From contig JAGGNK010010226.1 in NCBI GenBank assembly GCA_017590115.1, forward strand, positions 4,685,732 through 4,749,731: a stretch of 64,000 nt of DNA, written 5' to 3'. The notes beneath the pieces were generated by a model, which was given only the letters and a program-made list of their open reading frames with translations, did no database searches and was not told where the DNA came from. Source of the DNA: Montifringilla adamsi (lineage: Eukaryota > Chordata > Aves > Passeriformes > Passeridae). Shown here piece by piece: positions 13,155 through 27,200 of the stretch. A program made the position numbers and the translations under genes. Position 1 is the stretch's first letter. Every line of letters begins with the position of its first letter.

Positions 13155-15924
13155 GTAAGTAACTGAACAACTAGAAATTGAAGTTTCATGGGAAATCAAT
13201 GCAATTTCAAGTCTTCAGTGAACTTCCACAGCAAGGCTGAGAGACTTCCTTTTCAAATTGTGTCTGCTATGTTCAATCTATCTAGATTACTGCAAAATAG
13301 GCCTAAAGTTTGGATCACTGTAGTGGGTATAGATTTTGTATAAAATGACTACAGAGAACATAGCTGTTAAAAGAAATCATCATTTTACAGGCAGTATAAC
13401 ATTTAAAAAAACTCTTGAAATTATTCCTTTCCCATTCTCTCAATATGAGATATATGAATTCGCCTATTTTTCAAGCTTTTATCTTGAAGACATATTACCT
13501 CACATTGCATGATAGAATCACTTTATTCTATTGTTTTAGAAATCTTATGCAGTTCTTTGAAGAGAGCAAGTAAAAAAAAAAAAAAAAAAGCCTGAGGGTC
13601 ATGGAACATGTACTGCATGAGTCTAAGTGTGATAGATGTACAACATCTGCTATGTCTGCTCGTCTCACATCATCTCTGACCCAGTTCCTTCTCTCCCATC
13701 TCATTTTGAGACATGAACATTGGACCTTACATCTCATCAGTGCTGAACGTGGCATCATCTAAACCAAGGAGAGAAATAAATTTCCTTGATATGGCAGAAA
13801 ATATCACTTTGAATTTTCTTGTCTCAGTGTAATAAATCCCCCCCAACAAGATGAATAAAGCATAATTTCTTAACTTCTTTGATGAAGGCCAATGAAACTT
13901 CCACCTTGTTGCTAGATTTTCAATAATACAAATAAATTAACACTCCATCTGCATTTTTAAACTAATCACTTCAGCCTTCCTTCTTAAGTGGAGAAGAAGG
14001 GCGGAAATGGAAGAAGGATACCTAGAGTGAATGAGTTTTGTAAAATAAAGGAATATTTCTGAGGCTACCAAGCTACTACAATGTCATAAATTGCTTGAAT
14101 TTTGTTCATAACTTTTACAAACTTAACTAAACATGTTCACTCTACACTATCTACTGCCTTCTTCCCAATGCAGACACTTTGGCCTTCATCTCTAGAAATG
14201 TGTAAGTAGTACTACCCACAAAAAAACCTCCACCATACTAGTCTGGACATGAAGTCCTGCTGAACAAAATACCAGCCAGCTGAACCTATCCCACCTCCAA
14301 GATGCTTTCTGTCATAAATTTAGCATTTGAAAACACCCTTCATAGCAGCAATCCTGCTGTGGAAAGCAATTTGGTTAGTGTGTGGAGATTGTATACTATA
14401 AAGAAATTCTGACAGTTTATATCCTTTGACATACTCTGAAAGATCTTTCACTTTAAAAGCATTTTTTCAATATTATGTCTAAGGAAACATAAAAAAAAAA
14501 AGTTAAACGTTTCACAGCCTCTAATTTTTCCAAGAATTGGATTCAATTGAGCCTTAACAATTTTATAAGACACAATAGGAGAAAACTACTTTCTTCTGTT
14601 ACTTTATGGGAAAGAAAAAACTTCAATACCTCCAGTACTTCTGTTTCTGCTATGGGGACAACTTCTATAATCCACTTTTTGTCATTTGAGAACAGCAGAA
14701 GGCTTTTTAAAAAGCAGTCTTTTTTTGGTTTTCATTTTATTTTGCTCCAATAGCTAAAAAAAAAAATTTAAAAAGTTATTCTTGCCTGGCTCTGTAGATT
14801 ATATAACAGTTTTATATAAAGCAGCTTTTAATATTTAGCAAGTCCTACATAATAGCTTTTAGTGCTTTTAAATGAGAGATTAGATATTTGTCTTTTTTAC
14901 TGTCATTCCAGCAGCACTGGTGATTCTTGTACATCTCTGAATTGTGTCAACAGAATTGAGACAACCTGCTATACACAGTGTGATCTACTATAAAAAACGT
15001 AGTGATGTTGAAAAGCTTACTGCTTTATAAAAATGCTGCAAGAATTTCTGCAGCATATTTTCTATCCTGTTGTTTTTCAATGTTTATCAAACAAAATTTT
15101 AAAGCCCTTGTATATATTTCTGTATCCATTCAGTTTTGTGTGATGAATTTATATATAAATTAATTAATAAATAAATTGGAAACTAGATGGAGTTAATTTC
15201 AATTGTTCTCATCTCTGTTATTTGCCAAAGGTCTAACAGTTATTCTCAAGTATATTCATGATTGAATAGTTTAATAGAATTAGAACTGGATTATTTTGAG
15301 TGCAGACCTGTTCATAGAACAAATCATAATACAGAAGAAAAAAAAAAATCCATGGAAAAATCATATTCTTTTGTGACAAAAAGTAGATGAGCATAGTAGA
15401 TATCACTCTTTGATATGTTTGTCCCAAGATTTTTTCCTTTACATCAGGTTTTTATGGTATTGGGCCTTCAGACTGCTGAAATGTGGCAAAGCTATCTCTT
15501 AAGTACCTGAAGCTGTTGACAACTGCAGCTAAATATTTCCTTCCTTTTATTTCACATATATTAAGTCCTCAGGCTTCACCAGCTTCTGTATGACTAATTA
15601 AATATTCAAAACTCCACAGAACCATTTACAAGCCTATGCCACAGAAACACCTGTGTTTCTATTTTCATTTCCTAGCCACACTTAACACAGGGAAGATTTT
15701 ACCAGGGACATTTCTTGGGAAGGTGTCCTTGATGGCACAATTAGAGGCAGGTAGGGTTTAATAGTACTGAACAAACTGGCACTGAAGAGGATTCCTGACA
15801 CATGGCTTTGATTCTCCCTGATGAGCCTCTGAGTCACTTTGCCAGGCCCCCTGAGTTTCAGCCATCATGATGGCACTCCCTGTTAAATATTCCTTGAGGA
15901 GACAGCAACAGTGCTGCTCACTTT
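13155..15924. other. AT-rich non-coding stretch, no gene seen
   Basis: No gene was recognised. An 18-base A run is at 13572-13589. The section 15120-15180 is very AT-rich, with ATTAATTAATAAATAAATT-type sequence. The section 15650-15920 is slightly richer in GC but shows no named element before the CR1 copy starts. Confidence 0.65.
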
Positions 15925-16356
15925 TCACAGAATCACTGGGTTGGAAGAGACCTTTAAGATCATTGGGTCCAACCCATGCCCTAACACCTCAACTAAACCA
16001 TGGCACTGAGTGCCACGTTCACTCTATTTTTAAACACATCCAGGGAAGGTGACTCCACGACCTCCCCAGACAGACAATTCCAGTGCTTTATCACTCTTTC
16101 TGCAAAAAAACTTTTCCATAACATCCAATCTAAATTTCTCTTGGCACATCTGAAGACTGTGTCCCCTCGTTCTGTCATTTGCTGCCTGGAGAAATAGATC
16201 AACCCCCACCTGACTACAGCCACCTTCCAGGAAGTTGAAGAGAGTGATAAGGTAATCCCTGGGTCTCCTTTTCTCCAGGCTAAACAGCCCCAGCTCCCTC
16301 AGTTGCTCCTCACAGGGTTTGCATTCCCAGCCCCTCTCCAGCCTTCTTGCCCTCCT
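15925..16356 (-). mobile_element. CR1 LINE, 3' end of ORF2 plus 3' UTR
   Basis: This is the clearest CR1 copy. On the minus strand it encodes the C-terminal part of the CR1 ORF2 polyprotein (reverse transcriptase and downstream). A conserved block reads LRELGLFSLEKRR, then GGCSQVGVDLF, then a DRTRGHSL-like segment, and finally RVIKHWN and VVESPSLDVFKNRV before a TAG stop near 15993. The terminal block sits in a different frame from the upstream part. The shift lies at or near the run of seven A at about 16101-16107, so the copy is dead. After the stop comes a short 3' UTR that ends, reading the plus strand from its start, CACAGAATCACTGGGTTGG, matching the usual CR1 tail. The element is 5'-truncated near 16356, which is typical for CR1. 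Confidence 0.93.
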
Positions 16357-19300
16357 TTTTCCCCAGGAGACCCAGTGGTGAAACCCAGTCTCCTCTATGC
16401 CATGCATGCTCAACTCTCTCTTCCCACCTGTGTCCAAATTATTAACTTACAGGGGTTTTGTTTGTCTAATTATTTGGGGTTTTTTACCTTGTTTTTAACA
16501 ACAGCAATTGAAGAACAACATCTCAATCCTCTCCCTCCCAAGTGAGTATACCTAAACCACATATCTGTCACTCTCCATGGATCTGCTGTGTTATTAGTTT
16601 CAGGTCATGCAGAGTTCTTTTATTAGACTCCATCACCTACAAGCAATGCTGCCTGCAATGATCCTGTTTCCCCCAGAAAAATTACAGAGATCAAGGTCTG
16701 ATCTGTGTCACAGAAATTCATACCAACATGCACTCCCAAGTTGTTCTGAGACCCTGAAAAACAAGAAGTCTGGAAAACACGTGCCTCAATACTGTGCCAT
16801 AAAGCTGAAATGATTAATTTCTCCCTTTCCTTTCTGCCTATGTTTCTCAAAGCTTTTTTTGATGAGCCAAGGTTTGTAGTTAAGAGAAGACCTCAGTGAT
16901 AATTCTCACATCCAATTTTCACCTTTACTGCAAAAAAGCACTCTCTGGATGGAGTGAACTGGTCTTGAGTCATCCACTGACGGCTTCAGCTGCCAGGCAT
17001 GTTGTTGCAGTAGGACATCCCATAATCCTCACCTCCTAATAACAGAACCTATTAGCAGCTATCATTTCAGATAGCCATGGCGATTTAAAAAACAAGTGGT
17101 TTCCCTCTGTTATAAGCTGTTTGTACTGGTTCCAGGAACAGGCTTTCTCACTTTCTGAGACTGTTCAAAAGCTGCACTACTTTTAAGAAGTTTATGTGAT
17201 AGTCACTGAATCATTCTGAGAGTAGCAGTCTTCCAGAATTCTTTATTAACTGTACTCCTCCTGGAGCTGGACATATGCCCATTCCTTTGTAAGGAAATCG
17301 AGTTGTTTCTGTCACAGCAGGCAGTTCTCACAAGCTTTAGATGCTCTTCCCCACCTTCACTATATGCTAGACGATTTAACATGTTTCTCTCACAGTGACT
17401 GTACACAAGGATAATAAATGACTAGCCATTCCAAATCCTGCCGTGCCTCTGGCATTTTCCTCTTGATGATCTCAAGAGCACTATTAGCACCAAATATACA
17501 CCTGTGGCTAAAAGATAAAATAGCAAAGTACCTTCTTCTCTTGGAAGAATGCCTTGCAGAACAAGACTCATTAATCTCCCAACTATTTTGTTTAGGTGCT
17601 CCCAACCACACATTTAAGCACTACTCTACGCTTCATCTGATGCACAAAGCAGTCAGTGTACACTGCTTCTCTGTACAACTGCCCCCCTCCCTTTCTAAAT
17701 CCTCTGGAGCTGAAAGAGCTGCATCATAAAATTTTCATTTAATCTTAATTGAGCTTCAACCAAGGTATGACAGAAGCACTATTTCTCTGATATCACCAAG
17801 ACCAACTTTTTCCAAGTCCCATTAGAGAGAAGTGCCAAGTTTTAAATTTCTTGGTACAGGCAGGCAGTCCCAAAGCATCCCTGGCCCCCCTCAGTACTGA
17901 CAAAGTACCAGGTATCAACTTTGCCATTTTCTTGTTACAGGGAATGCTTTTGCAGTTCCTGCATGCTGGGCAACATCTGCTGAAGCTGCTACTGACTCTC
18001 TCCTGTGCCACAATGATCTGCTTCCTATGGAAAAGTTAATGCCAAACAGAGTAAAAGAGGGACAGATCAAAAGGGTGAAAATGGGCAAAATTTGTCCAAT
18101 AGGCTCAAGTTGAACACAAATGAAGACGAAAGAACAGGCGAGCACATGAGCACCTCTCTTATCAGTCTCACCAATGCTGTTTATATCTCTGCCAACTTGC
18201 TCAACTAATCCATTCTGCAGGTTGACACCAAACACAAATAGAAGCAGCTGCAAAGCAGGCATAAAAATTCTGGAATTCAAATCTCTAGATGATGATTCAG
18301 TACAATGGCAGCCTTGATTCTTCCCCTTGTTTATTTATTGTGGCAAGGCTAGGAAGAAACCATTCCAAGCAGACAAACTTGGAGGGCAGAGTTAAATAAA
18401 ATTTAATAAACTGAGCTAGTTAGAAAAAAAAAACCAGAAGGGTAAAGGTGAAAGGCAGCAATTTCTGACAGAGATTAGAATCAATCAGAAAAAACTGATA
18501 TTATTTGGAAAGCAGTTGAGAAAACCTAAGGTAATTCAGTTGGGTGAGGGCTCTTCTGTTTCATCCTGCTGTTTAGGGCTGCAAATTCCTTCATAGAACT
18601 TGCCAGTGTTCTTTGGAATTGTGAAAGCAAACTATGATGTGCTTTTATAGTTAAAGAGGCTAAAAAATAGTGCCAGAACTGTGACCCTTCAACTAATTTA
18701 CCTCTCAGTGACCCAGGGGAAGGGTGAAGGCGAGGATAAGGAGATAAATGCAATTATAGTATAATAAGCTGTAGTTTATAGAACTACATCTCCCTCATGG
18801 CATGCTGCATCCAACCTGTACCTATCCTTAACCCAAAAAGCATATCTCCCAATTCATTAACTTTCAATCAAATGTAAATTTTCTTCTTTTTTGTCCATGT
18901 CAAGCAGATTAAACCTCTCTTTTGCTGTATATTTATCCTTCAGCTGGCTGTAGTCAGCTTGTTTCTGTTCAGTTTGGGTCAGCTCACAATGCTGACTTTG
19001 CCATACATAGCAATTCCACCAGGCTCAGTGCAGCTGCCAGCATGGCACTGTCTCCCATGACTCTGCTCTGCCCCCAGTTATACACAGTTTCCTCCTCTTG
19101 ACTAAGCAGCTCCAGCACCACTGTTCATCTTTGAAAGAATCACATTCCAAATCTTTATTTTCTGTCCCAGGACTCTATCTTTACTCTTCCATCCCAACAT
19201 TTCTCCTCATGAGACCAACTACACATAGGGTTTTCAGTCTGGCCGGTTCAGTTACATTGTATTCTGATTAATATTTAGTCCCTTTAGCCAATTTGAAGGC

Positions 19301-22300
19301 TAATCCTTTGGGCACCACCCTATAAAGAAGCTATGCTACAGATAGAGGTGTAATTATGAAAATGGAAACTTGTACATTTGGACCAAGAGTGAAGTCACAT
19401 GCAATTGAGGAGTTTCTTTGGTTAAAAAACATCACCACACACACAAGCTTTCTACTCTCAGCTCTTGTATCAAATAAAAATTAGGCACTATTATGCTTAT
19501 TAGCATGCAAAACTTAATTCAACTTCACTTACTAGCAGAAGTAATATGGACTGTAACAACTAATTCACAGAGGTCTTTCAAACTACAGTAATTTTTCCAA
19601 ATTTCATTGACTTTCATATGGCTAATATCTGCAAAATATGCTACAGTAAAGAATGTGTTGAATTTGGGTCTCCCCATGTACATTTTCCTCACACACTTGA
19701 TGACCTTGATGCTGATTATTGTTGCATTCCTCTGCCAATGGCAAGGATTTAAAAATACTGTATGTATTTGTGATTATTAATTCCATGTCTTCTACTTGAT
19801 AAGAATATCAAGTCTACTTAGTGATTTATTCCCCCTTGATTAACTTGAAAACTATTATTAGCTAGCTATATTAGCTACCTATCTAATTATGTGTTAGGAA
19901 GGTTTTGCACTGAAGAAAACAGGGACACAGTTGTCCTTGATGCACTCCTGTTTATCATTCTCAGATTTGTAATAATTCTTCCCAGACCAGCCTTCCTTTG
20001 TTCCCCGAGTTTTAGCTTTTATACAAAGTGCTCTCATAAATTGTGTTTCTTTTGGGGATAAAATATTCATCAAACTATCAAACCATTACTATTTCATAAC
20101 AATTTACATTATCCTCACACTTAAATGCTAAGATTTAAAGTTTTGGGGTTTTTTTTCGTGTCCATCCCCCTTGACATACACATCTGCCTTTCCAATCCCT
20201 GTGTTTTTAGCTCTATGAACATCCTGTGCCAAGCAGGTCAAACATTCCCATCAGAGCAAGCTTCTGAACAGCTAAACACAAAACCTTCTCAATGATCCAC
20301 TTCTTTCATACTAAATATAACCTTATTTTCTTGTTTTGCAGACCAATTCTTTTTGGACGCACATCTGACTAAGTGACTAACATTTCAGTTTACAGAAACT
20401 CCAGGTTCCACATGTACACTTTCATATTGAATTCTGCTGAAGTAGAAAATACTTGTTACTGCTCCATTGTCATTATGGGGGGGGGAAACCCAAACACAAC
20501 ACTTTTCTGCTTAAACTCAAATAACTTGTTAATTTTTTTAAAAAACAAAGCAAAAAAGCCTACACATAAACAGAAACCCACACCAGAAACAGCAATTCTG
20601 TGGAGTGCTGTTTGCCTGTCTTGAAGTGTCTAGCTACTTAGCTGACTGTCTTACTCGTAGTAAAAATTTAATAAGGAACCAATCCCACTCTTAAAACTCA
20701 GAGCTCTCTCAGCTTTATCAGTGATGCTTCTTCACAATGGTACTTCAGAACCACCACTTTAGCAGTCACAGAAATTCATTTCATTAGTTGTTCTTCACAG
20801 CTGCTAGTCATATATTTCTTGATTTAACTAACAAGAACTTAGCCCATGCAAGAGTGGCCCCCTTTAAGGCTCTAGTAAATTGTGATTAGCTGATTAGCCT
20901 TTCTGTAGATAATTTGCCTAGATTCAAATGTCTTCTCAAAGAAACCAAACAGACCCTCATTCATTCATGAACTGAAATTCAGCATGTACTTTTTGGCAGA
21001 TAGGCACAGACAAAAGAGATGGAGATTAAAAAAAAAAAAAAAAAAAGCAAGCTTGATTTTGTATTTCTCCAGGAGCCAGGTCTGCCACATCACTTCATGT
21101 GTGGATTTCCTCACATTTGTTTTGCTGTAGTCAAAATAATCTTCGTCCATAACAGGCTTAATGTCTGAGCCAAAACGTGACTCCTCCAAGAGGTAGTTTA
21201 GTTAATATCACTGAACATCAGAGTAATTCAGGATGTAGCTTGCTGGGGCTGTACTTCCCATGAGCACAGGTGATCATTTCTCTGTGTGTGTTCACACAGA
21301 CCCATGCTCACAAACCCAGTGCTAGACACAAAACTCCTTCTTTCCCTTTCCAGCCCACCACACTTTTCTCGTTCTCTCTGCCTCTATTTCTAAAGTTTAA
21401 TTTTGGCTGAGATGAGAGACACAGGATCCATCTCAAATGGGCACAAAGCACCATGCCCTTACTTGGCTCTCTCTATATATCATTTTCAAGCTGGCAATCA
21501 TGTGCCTTGGTAGCACACTGACACAGAGGCACTGGCCATGAATAGCACCTGCTCTTAGATATTTGAACATGGGCATCTCACTCAGCAACAGAGTTCACTG
21601 TGCTCTTGCAAGCACAATGAAAAAAGTGGCACTTTATCTTTCTTGAAAGAAGTGTGAACATGTGCATGGGAGAACACACAAATATACATTGGATTTGCAA
21701 GTCTTTTTGATGTACAGGAAAAAAAACCCAACAACTAAAACCCCATGTTTTAATTATCTTTGAATCCTAGAAGACTTACTGTGCTCCATTTGCTGTTCTT
21801 CCTTTCAATAGTAATGGATAAAAACCTCTATTCATTTGGTATCAAGACTTGCCAAATTATCATAAGAATACACTACAGTAGGTAGCTGTCCTTGCAGAAC
21901 AAAATGAGTTCCAAACACCTTAAATTCATACGTCCAGAACAATTTTTAAAAGGATCATTTAAGTTCAAAGGATAACTCAGAAGAAGCCATAGGATCAGTA
22001 AAGTGAAACTCAAAAGGAAAAACTAAGGGCACCTTTTCTACAAACTCTTCCCCCTTCTCACAAAAAAAAAAAAAAAAAAAATTATTAAGGTATTATCACA
22101 CTTACAAAGTGAATTTGAATTGGCCACACCACTTAGACACAAATATAAACTTATTCTATCCCAAAACATTTCTTCCTTAAAGGTTTTCTTGTCAAGGGAC
22201 AGGGAGAGGAATGTTTGTGCATTTGGTGTGGTTTTTTTTTTTGGTTTTTTTTTTCAACAGCATTTGTCTTTGCTCCCAGTGGACTGCTTGGGCTGTGAAA

Positions 22301-25300
22301 ATAAAATAAAATCCATTCTATGTATACATCAATAAATAGTTTCAAACACACATAGATGTCTTCCCTTCTGCAAGTTAAGGAATGCACAATTTTCCCATCA
22401 GTGCAATGGGAATATTAGTGGCTAAAACCAGAAATATTTTACTTTTTGTTAAAGTGTCAACAATTTTCTTTTATTTTAAACACTGTAGGTTTCAAGTGTA
22501 AGAAAAATTGGTACAAATCCTGTCATGTATATCACATATTTCAGTACAACTCCAAACCTATCTCACTTCTAATTCCCTATATATTTAAATTACTGAACTG
22601 TATAGTTTTGCCAATGTCGTTCTACTGTGAAAAGCTAGTTAATTCAGAAGATTGAAAAAACCTTTAGTTTTAACAAGGTAATTGAAATCAATTCATTTAC
22701 AGCTGTAGACTTAGAAATTTCCTGAGGAGGCTTAGTAGATGTTAAATAAAAAATAAAAATCAGAAAATATACTGCAAGAGAGAAACAAATATAAACAATC
22801 TTGAAGAATAAATAAAAAAAAATAACAGATGAAGGATGAGAAGATTATTGGCTTTGACTGGAAGAACTTATGTTTATCATCACCTATATTTTATCTACTA
22901 GTCAGTCCAGGGGGTTGATTCCCAGAGGTATGTCTGTCTCTCTCAGCATCATGCTACAAGGCAGTAGATAATACAAAGTGGAACTGTAGTTAAAATTCTT
23001 ATTATGTTCTGGTTTCCCTACTGTTGCCTCTAAGGCAAAAAGAGACCACTGAGCTCTATTGTATTGAAGCTTTCAAATGCAATTTCATCCTAATGCTTTG
23101 CATTAATATGTGGCATCTCTGAGTGCTCTGCTCTACTGCTGAAGGAAAGAATGACTCAGGTACTGTGAGAGGCACATCTGTGATTAAATATGGCAGTGGT
23201 ATTTATGCTGCAAAGCCACTGGCAAAACAGCTTAAAAATTAATGAGAAGAAAGTTCCACCACAAAAATGGTGGAGCCAATTTATGTAGACAGATTGACGT
23301 GCCCCAAAGAGAGAGAAAACAGAAATGAGTCTACTATCCACACTTCTGCAGATATTGCTAAGTTGTCTTTAATAAAGAGAACTGTACATAGACATTAATC
23401 TGTACCATGAGCATACAGCTTATTCAGCCATGTTATGCTATATAATTTTGAGATTAAGAGACCTCCCAAACAGATATTGACCTGTTTTACACCTGCATGT
23501 CTTCCAGCAAGTGATTAGACTATTTGTGAGTACAGACTTATAAATTAGTCTCCAGAGTAGACAATGTTTTAGTTTCTTTTTTCTCTCCATAAATTTAAAA
23601 TTTTTAGTTTAGTCTTTAGGACTTACTAAATTTAGTCTTACTGGATGTGATGGCTCTGGTAAAGCTATCGCACTCTACAAATGCAGACACAAATACTTAT
23701 TGTTTCTACGAATGCTGTATATTAAGAGAGACAGTGCTAGGACAGCAATAAGAATGATGTAAAGAAAATTGCAGCTCTTTATCCTAAAAGCCCAGCTAAT
23801 GCAGTTTAAGAGTTATAAAATGGGAATTAAAAGACACAGAGTTTAATACTTTTTTTGACAATTTTTTTTTATTAAAATGTTACCAATCCCCTATCAATAA
23901 TAACACCTACATGAAACACTACAGCTGTTTCCAATACAGAGTTTTTCTTTACTGTTACCAGCTTACCTTTCATGAATCACACTATGGAAATTCAGAAGAG
24001 TTTTAGTACAAAACATAAAAAAAAAATATTTTTAAGCTCTGCAACTTCAATTTTAAAAAGAACTGCACTCCAGAGTTTGAATTTTTGTATCAAAGAACCA
24101 TAATGAAATAAAAGATAACCTCATGGCTAAGAATGATTTCTTATATAAACTATTCAGCATGCCTATGTACATACATCACTTTGGGCCCCATTGCTAAAAC
24201 CCATCCTATGGCAGAAATCCAAATGAAAAGAGTATTAAATATTGATCCAAGTTAAGATAAAAGCCAAATTCCCATTCAAAATTTTACCAGTGAGGTTTGG
24301 GTTTATTTTTATAATCTTGTATTCTATGTTACTCTTCAAAATGTTAAGGACAAACCTAATTTTTGCATATATAAATTATCCAAGCTCAGACTGAATGACT
24401 TTAAACTTACCAGTTATATTATGGCTTACAGAGAGTGGATTTACCTCTGTCATTTTTTGTTACCATCTCTGTGTCCCTCTGCAATGACCCTCCACACAGA
24501 TCTCTTCTGTACAAATTGAGTTACTACTTCTGCTTCTCCTCCTCCGTCCCACCTCCACCACGTGGAAGGGCACATAGATGTGGAGACGGCTCGTGTAGGA
24601 AGGCACAGAGAGGGGGAAGCAGTGTGTGTTTGTTTTTCAGAAGGAGGAAAAGGTAAAGACCCACATTAATTGGACAAGATGCCTGTTAGAATTGTCACAG
24701 ACTCTCTATACCAATCAGAGTGCATTAAAATTGTCAGGCAAGTGGGCAAATAGCAGAATATACCACCCTCCTGTACTGTAGAGCACAGGATTGTCACTTT
24801 ACACCTCATTGTTTAGCCTGGTCAGCTAAAAACCTTCATAATTTTCCTATTTTTTCATTGAACAAAACCAAAATAGGGTTATGAACCACTAATTATCTTG
24901 GTTTGAAGACTGCTGAAACTGGAATAACCCCTCTGCTTCTGAGCAACCCTGTTTGCTCCTGAACAAATCTTACCTATGAAAAAGAAGAAAAGAAGGGAGA
25001 GGTGCATTATTTATTTTGTTGTGCTTATGTTTTTTCATTATGGCCACCTTTGTTACAGATCTCAAGAAGAGGGTCTGTGAGCTCAGGACCACATTGAACA
25101 GATGTCAGCAGATGAGTAAGCTCAAGTGGTCGGGAAGACAGGGCACATCTGTGGGAGCAGGACACTTGCATTCCTGCCTCTGGTCTTGCAGAGACACTTC
25201 AGGAAAGATAAAAGGCCAGGGTAAATAAATATGGTTTTATACTGAATCAGTTATATTCTCAAAGCACATACTAAAGTGCCAAATCAGCAGCAGAGAAGAA

Positions 25301-25710
25301 AATGCATAGTTTATTAGGAAATATGTGATATGCTAATAACTTTGAAAAAGTAGCTGGGGAGATGGGAAACAGCCTCTTCAGGCTCCTGTAAGATGTGTGT
25401 GTCAGGTCTATTCCACGTAAATGAGCAGGGAACACAAAAATAGCTCTTTTTGGTTTGTTTTAATAAGATGAGCTTTCTCAGCTCAATTTTTACCTCATGA
25501 GATTAGTTTATAATCTTCAAGGAGAATTCCCAAAAACTTGCACAAATATGAGCTCAAAGTGTGGTCCTGTTTGAAGCAACAGAACCACCTTTCCTGTTAA
25601 AGCAAGCTGGATTGCTTTTTCAGTTGAATGCCACCTAAGGATGTTATTATTTTAAAAGAGATACTCATTCAGTCTCTGACAAGTTAGAATAAAACAAATT
25701 ATTTCAGATG
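16357..25710. other. Long non-coding stretch, no gene supported
   Basis: Nothing here is supported as a gene. Frames of 60-120 codons overlap on both strands between 16.6 and 18.7 kb, without domains. Long A runs occur at 21028-21046 and 22062-22081, and nine G residues at about 20476-20484. A T-rich stretch lies at about 22231-22255. A protein-like minus-strand segment at 21046-21189 is described separately. No repeat family was recognised in the rest. Confidence 0.6.
21046..21195 (-). other. Protein-like open segment, identity unknown
   Basis: The minus strand carries about 48 open codons of balanced, protein-like composition. They include EESRFGSDIKPVMDEDYFDY and, further on, EVMWQTWLLEKYKIKL, and then run into a poly-Phe stretch made by the 19-base T run on that strand. 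A stop codon lies a few codons upstream of the first Met. No convincing splice donor follows the open segment, and a weak GTTCAG acceptor-like site lies upstream in a different frame. It could be a relic of a coding exon or retrocopy, or chance. I do not recognise the family. Confidence 0.18.
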
Positions 25711-25895
25711 TAAGGGACCTACAATGATCAGCTGGTAAAAGTCAGGGGACTAGAAGTTAAAGCACATTATTAAGGGCATTGTCCAAATACTCCTTAACAC
25801 TGACAGGGATGGGGCCACCATCTACCACCTCTCCAGGAAGTATGTTCCAAAGTCTGACCACCCTATTGGTAAAGAAGTGTTTAAAAAAGCTAGGG
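25711..25895 (-). mobile_element. CR1 LINE 3'-end fragment with ORF2 C-terminus
   Basis: The minus strand reads FFTNRVVRLWNILPGEVVDG, then a shortened 'PSLEVFK'-like region and NALNNVL before a TAA stop at about 25757. This matches the C-terminal end of avian CR1 ORF2. On the plus strand the block ATTAAGGGCATTGTCCAAA and CACCTCTCCAGGAAG is diagnostic. The 3' UTR remnant, GGGACCTACAATGATCAGC, lies at 25711-25756. The CR1 similarity fades upstream of about 25895, where unrelated AT-rich sequence continues the open frame. It is a short, dead 5'-truncated copy. Confidence 0.87.
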
Positions 25896-26939
25896 AATGC
25901 GTTGAGCATAATAAAACAAACCAGCAAATAATTAAACACAAAAAGCAAATAATTAAATCTTGATGCTACAGTGTAGACGTGTATCTTCATTTACTTTCTT
26001 CTGTTTGTTCCTGATCTATGCATACATGGTCGAAAATGCCTGCAGATCTGTTTGTAGATTGCTTTTCAATGAAAATTATTGAGCCTCTGTATCATATGAA
26101 ATAAGATTTTTGGCATTTGCAGAATTTTTAATTAATTTTTATTTCTAGCTTCGGGAAGGAGCTGTCTTGTACAGTAACTCATAGATAGAGATGAAGGTAT
26201 TTAAACCCACTTCTCAAAAACATCAATATTTCACTCATGCTTACAAGACTCGAGGAATTCTGCAAACTAAAGCATTATATTTGTTGTTTTAAAGACTGCT
26301 TTCAGCTTCTTCTAGTACAGCAATCCTGAATTTTGTAGGTATGAGGTGTCACTAAGATGAAGTGTTATACCTATTCATGTCAATGTGCACATCATATTAT
26401 CCTCTATAACCATTCCAAGGATTCATGCCAAGAATGACATATAAAAACATGAAACTCACTATGAACTGCAGTCACAAACACCCTGATTGCCAACACACTG
26501 CTCAGAATGGGAATGATTCCCTATACTAGGGTATTGCTTTGTTACTATCATCATTATTTTTATTCCAGCAAATTCACAGCCCTTAATGACTTGAGCTTGC
26601 AGCACAAACTTGCCTCGAGCATTTTGTAGCCAGGATGGGAAAACTGGACAAACATCACTGTATTCATTATTTTCAATGTATTTTAAGGCAAGGACTTAGA
26701 ATAGTCCTTGAGAATTAGAATCTCACTGAGGGGTAAGAAGGGACAAATGGGGCTGACTGTGCAATTCAAGCCTTTTCCTGCAAGGGATTCTTTAATAGCA
26801 GTGGCCAGAGATGCATTTGGGATGATTTGTTACATGGCTCAGGTTGCAGCTCACCTTTACAGGAGAAAGAAAATGGCACAAACCCAGGGCAGAGGTGAAG
26901 GAGTGTGATTTAATTTCCTAAGTATTTTCTGGTTAAGTG
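25896..26939. other. AT-rich non-coding stretch, nothing seen
   Basis: There is no gene, repeat family or RNA gene that I can recognise. Open frames are short and without domains. Confidence 0.65.
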
Positions 26940-27115
26940 TTATAAGACTAGATAGGACCTAGAAAAATCCTTCAGCCCCTTCCCCTATAGTAAGGCAACT
27001 TCAGCTACCTTTGTCCTATCTGACCTGGTTTTATGTAAACCTCCCTTAAAAACCTGTCATACCAAAGACACTGCAGTCTGCCAGGAAACTTAAGCAGAGC
27101 TCCAGTCTCCTTTCC
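26940..27115 (-). mobile_element. Possible old CR1-like fragment
   Basis: Words such as GGACCTAGAAAAATCCTTCAG, then TATCTGACCTGGTT and CCCTTAAAAACCTGTCATACC, then CACTGCAGTCTGCCAGGAA occur in the order expected for an older CR1 3' end on the minus strand. Similarity is low, and no ORF2 peptide can be read. This is a weak call that a repeat search could easily overturn. Confidence 0.3.
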
Positions 27116-27200
27116 ATGACTTATTTATTTTTTCCCATAGTATTCAATGCTGAATCTTTATTATAATTTAAACCTAGGCTTCATAATCTCCCTAACAAAA

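Noticed and set aside
16030..16437. 135-codon minus-strand open frame as a gene
   Set aside because: Most of it is the decayed CR1 ORF2 end; the rest is unrelated upstream sequence read through by chance.
20341..20372. Possible terminal exon after a TTTTGCAG acceptor
   Set aside because: Only 7-10 codons precede a stop in any frame, with no partner exon or clear transcript end; too little to support.
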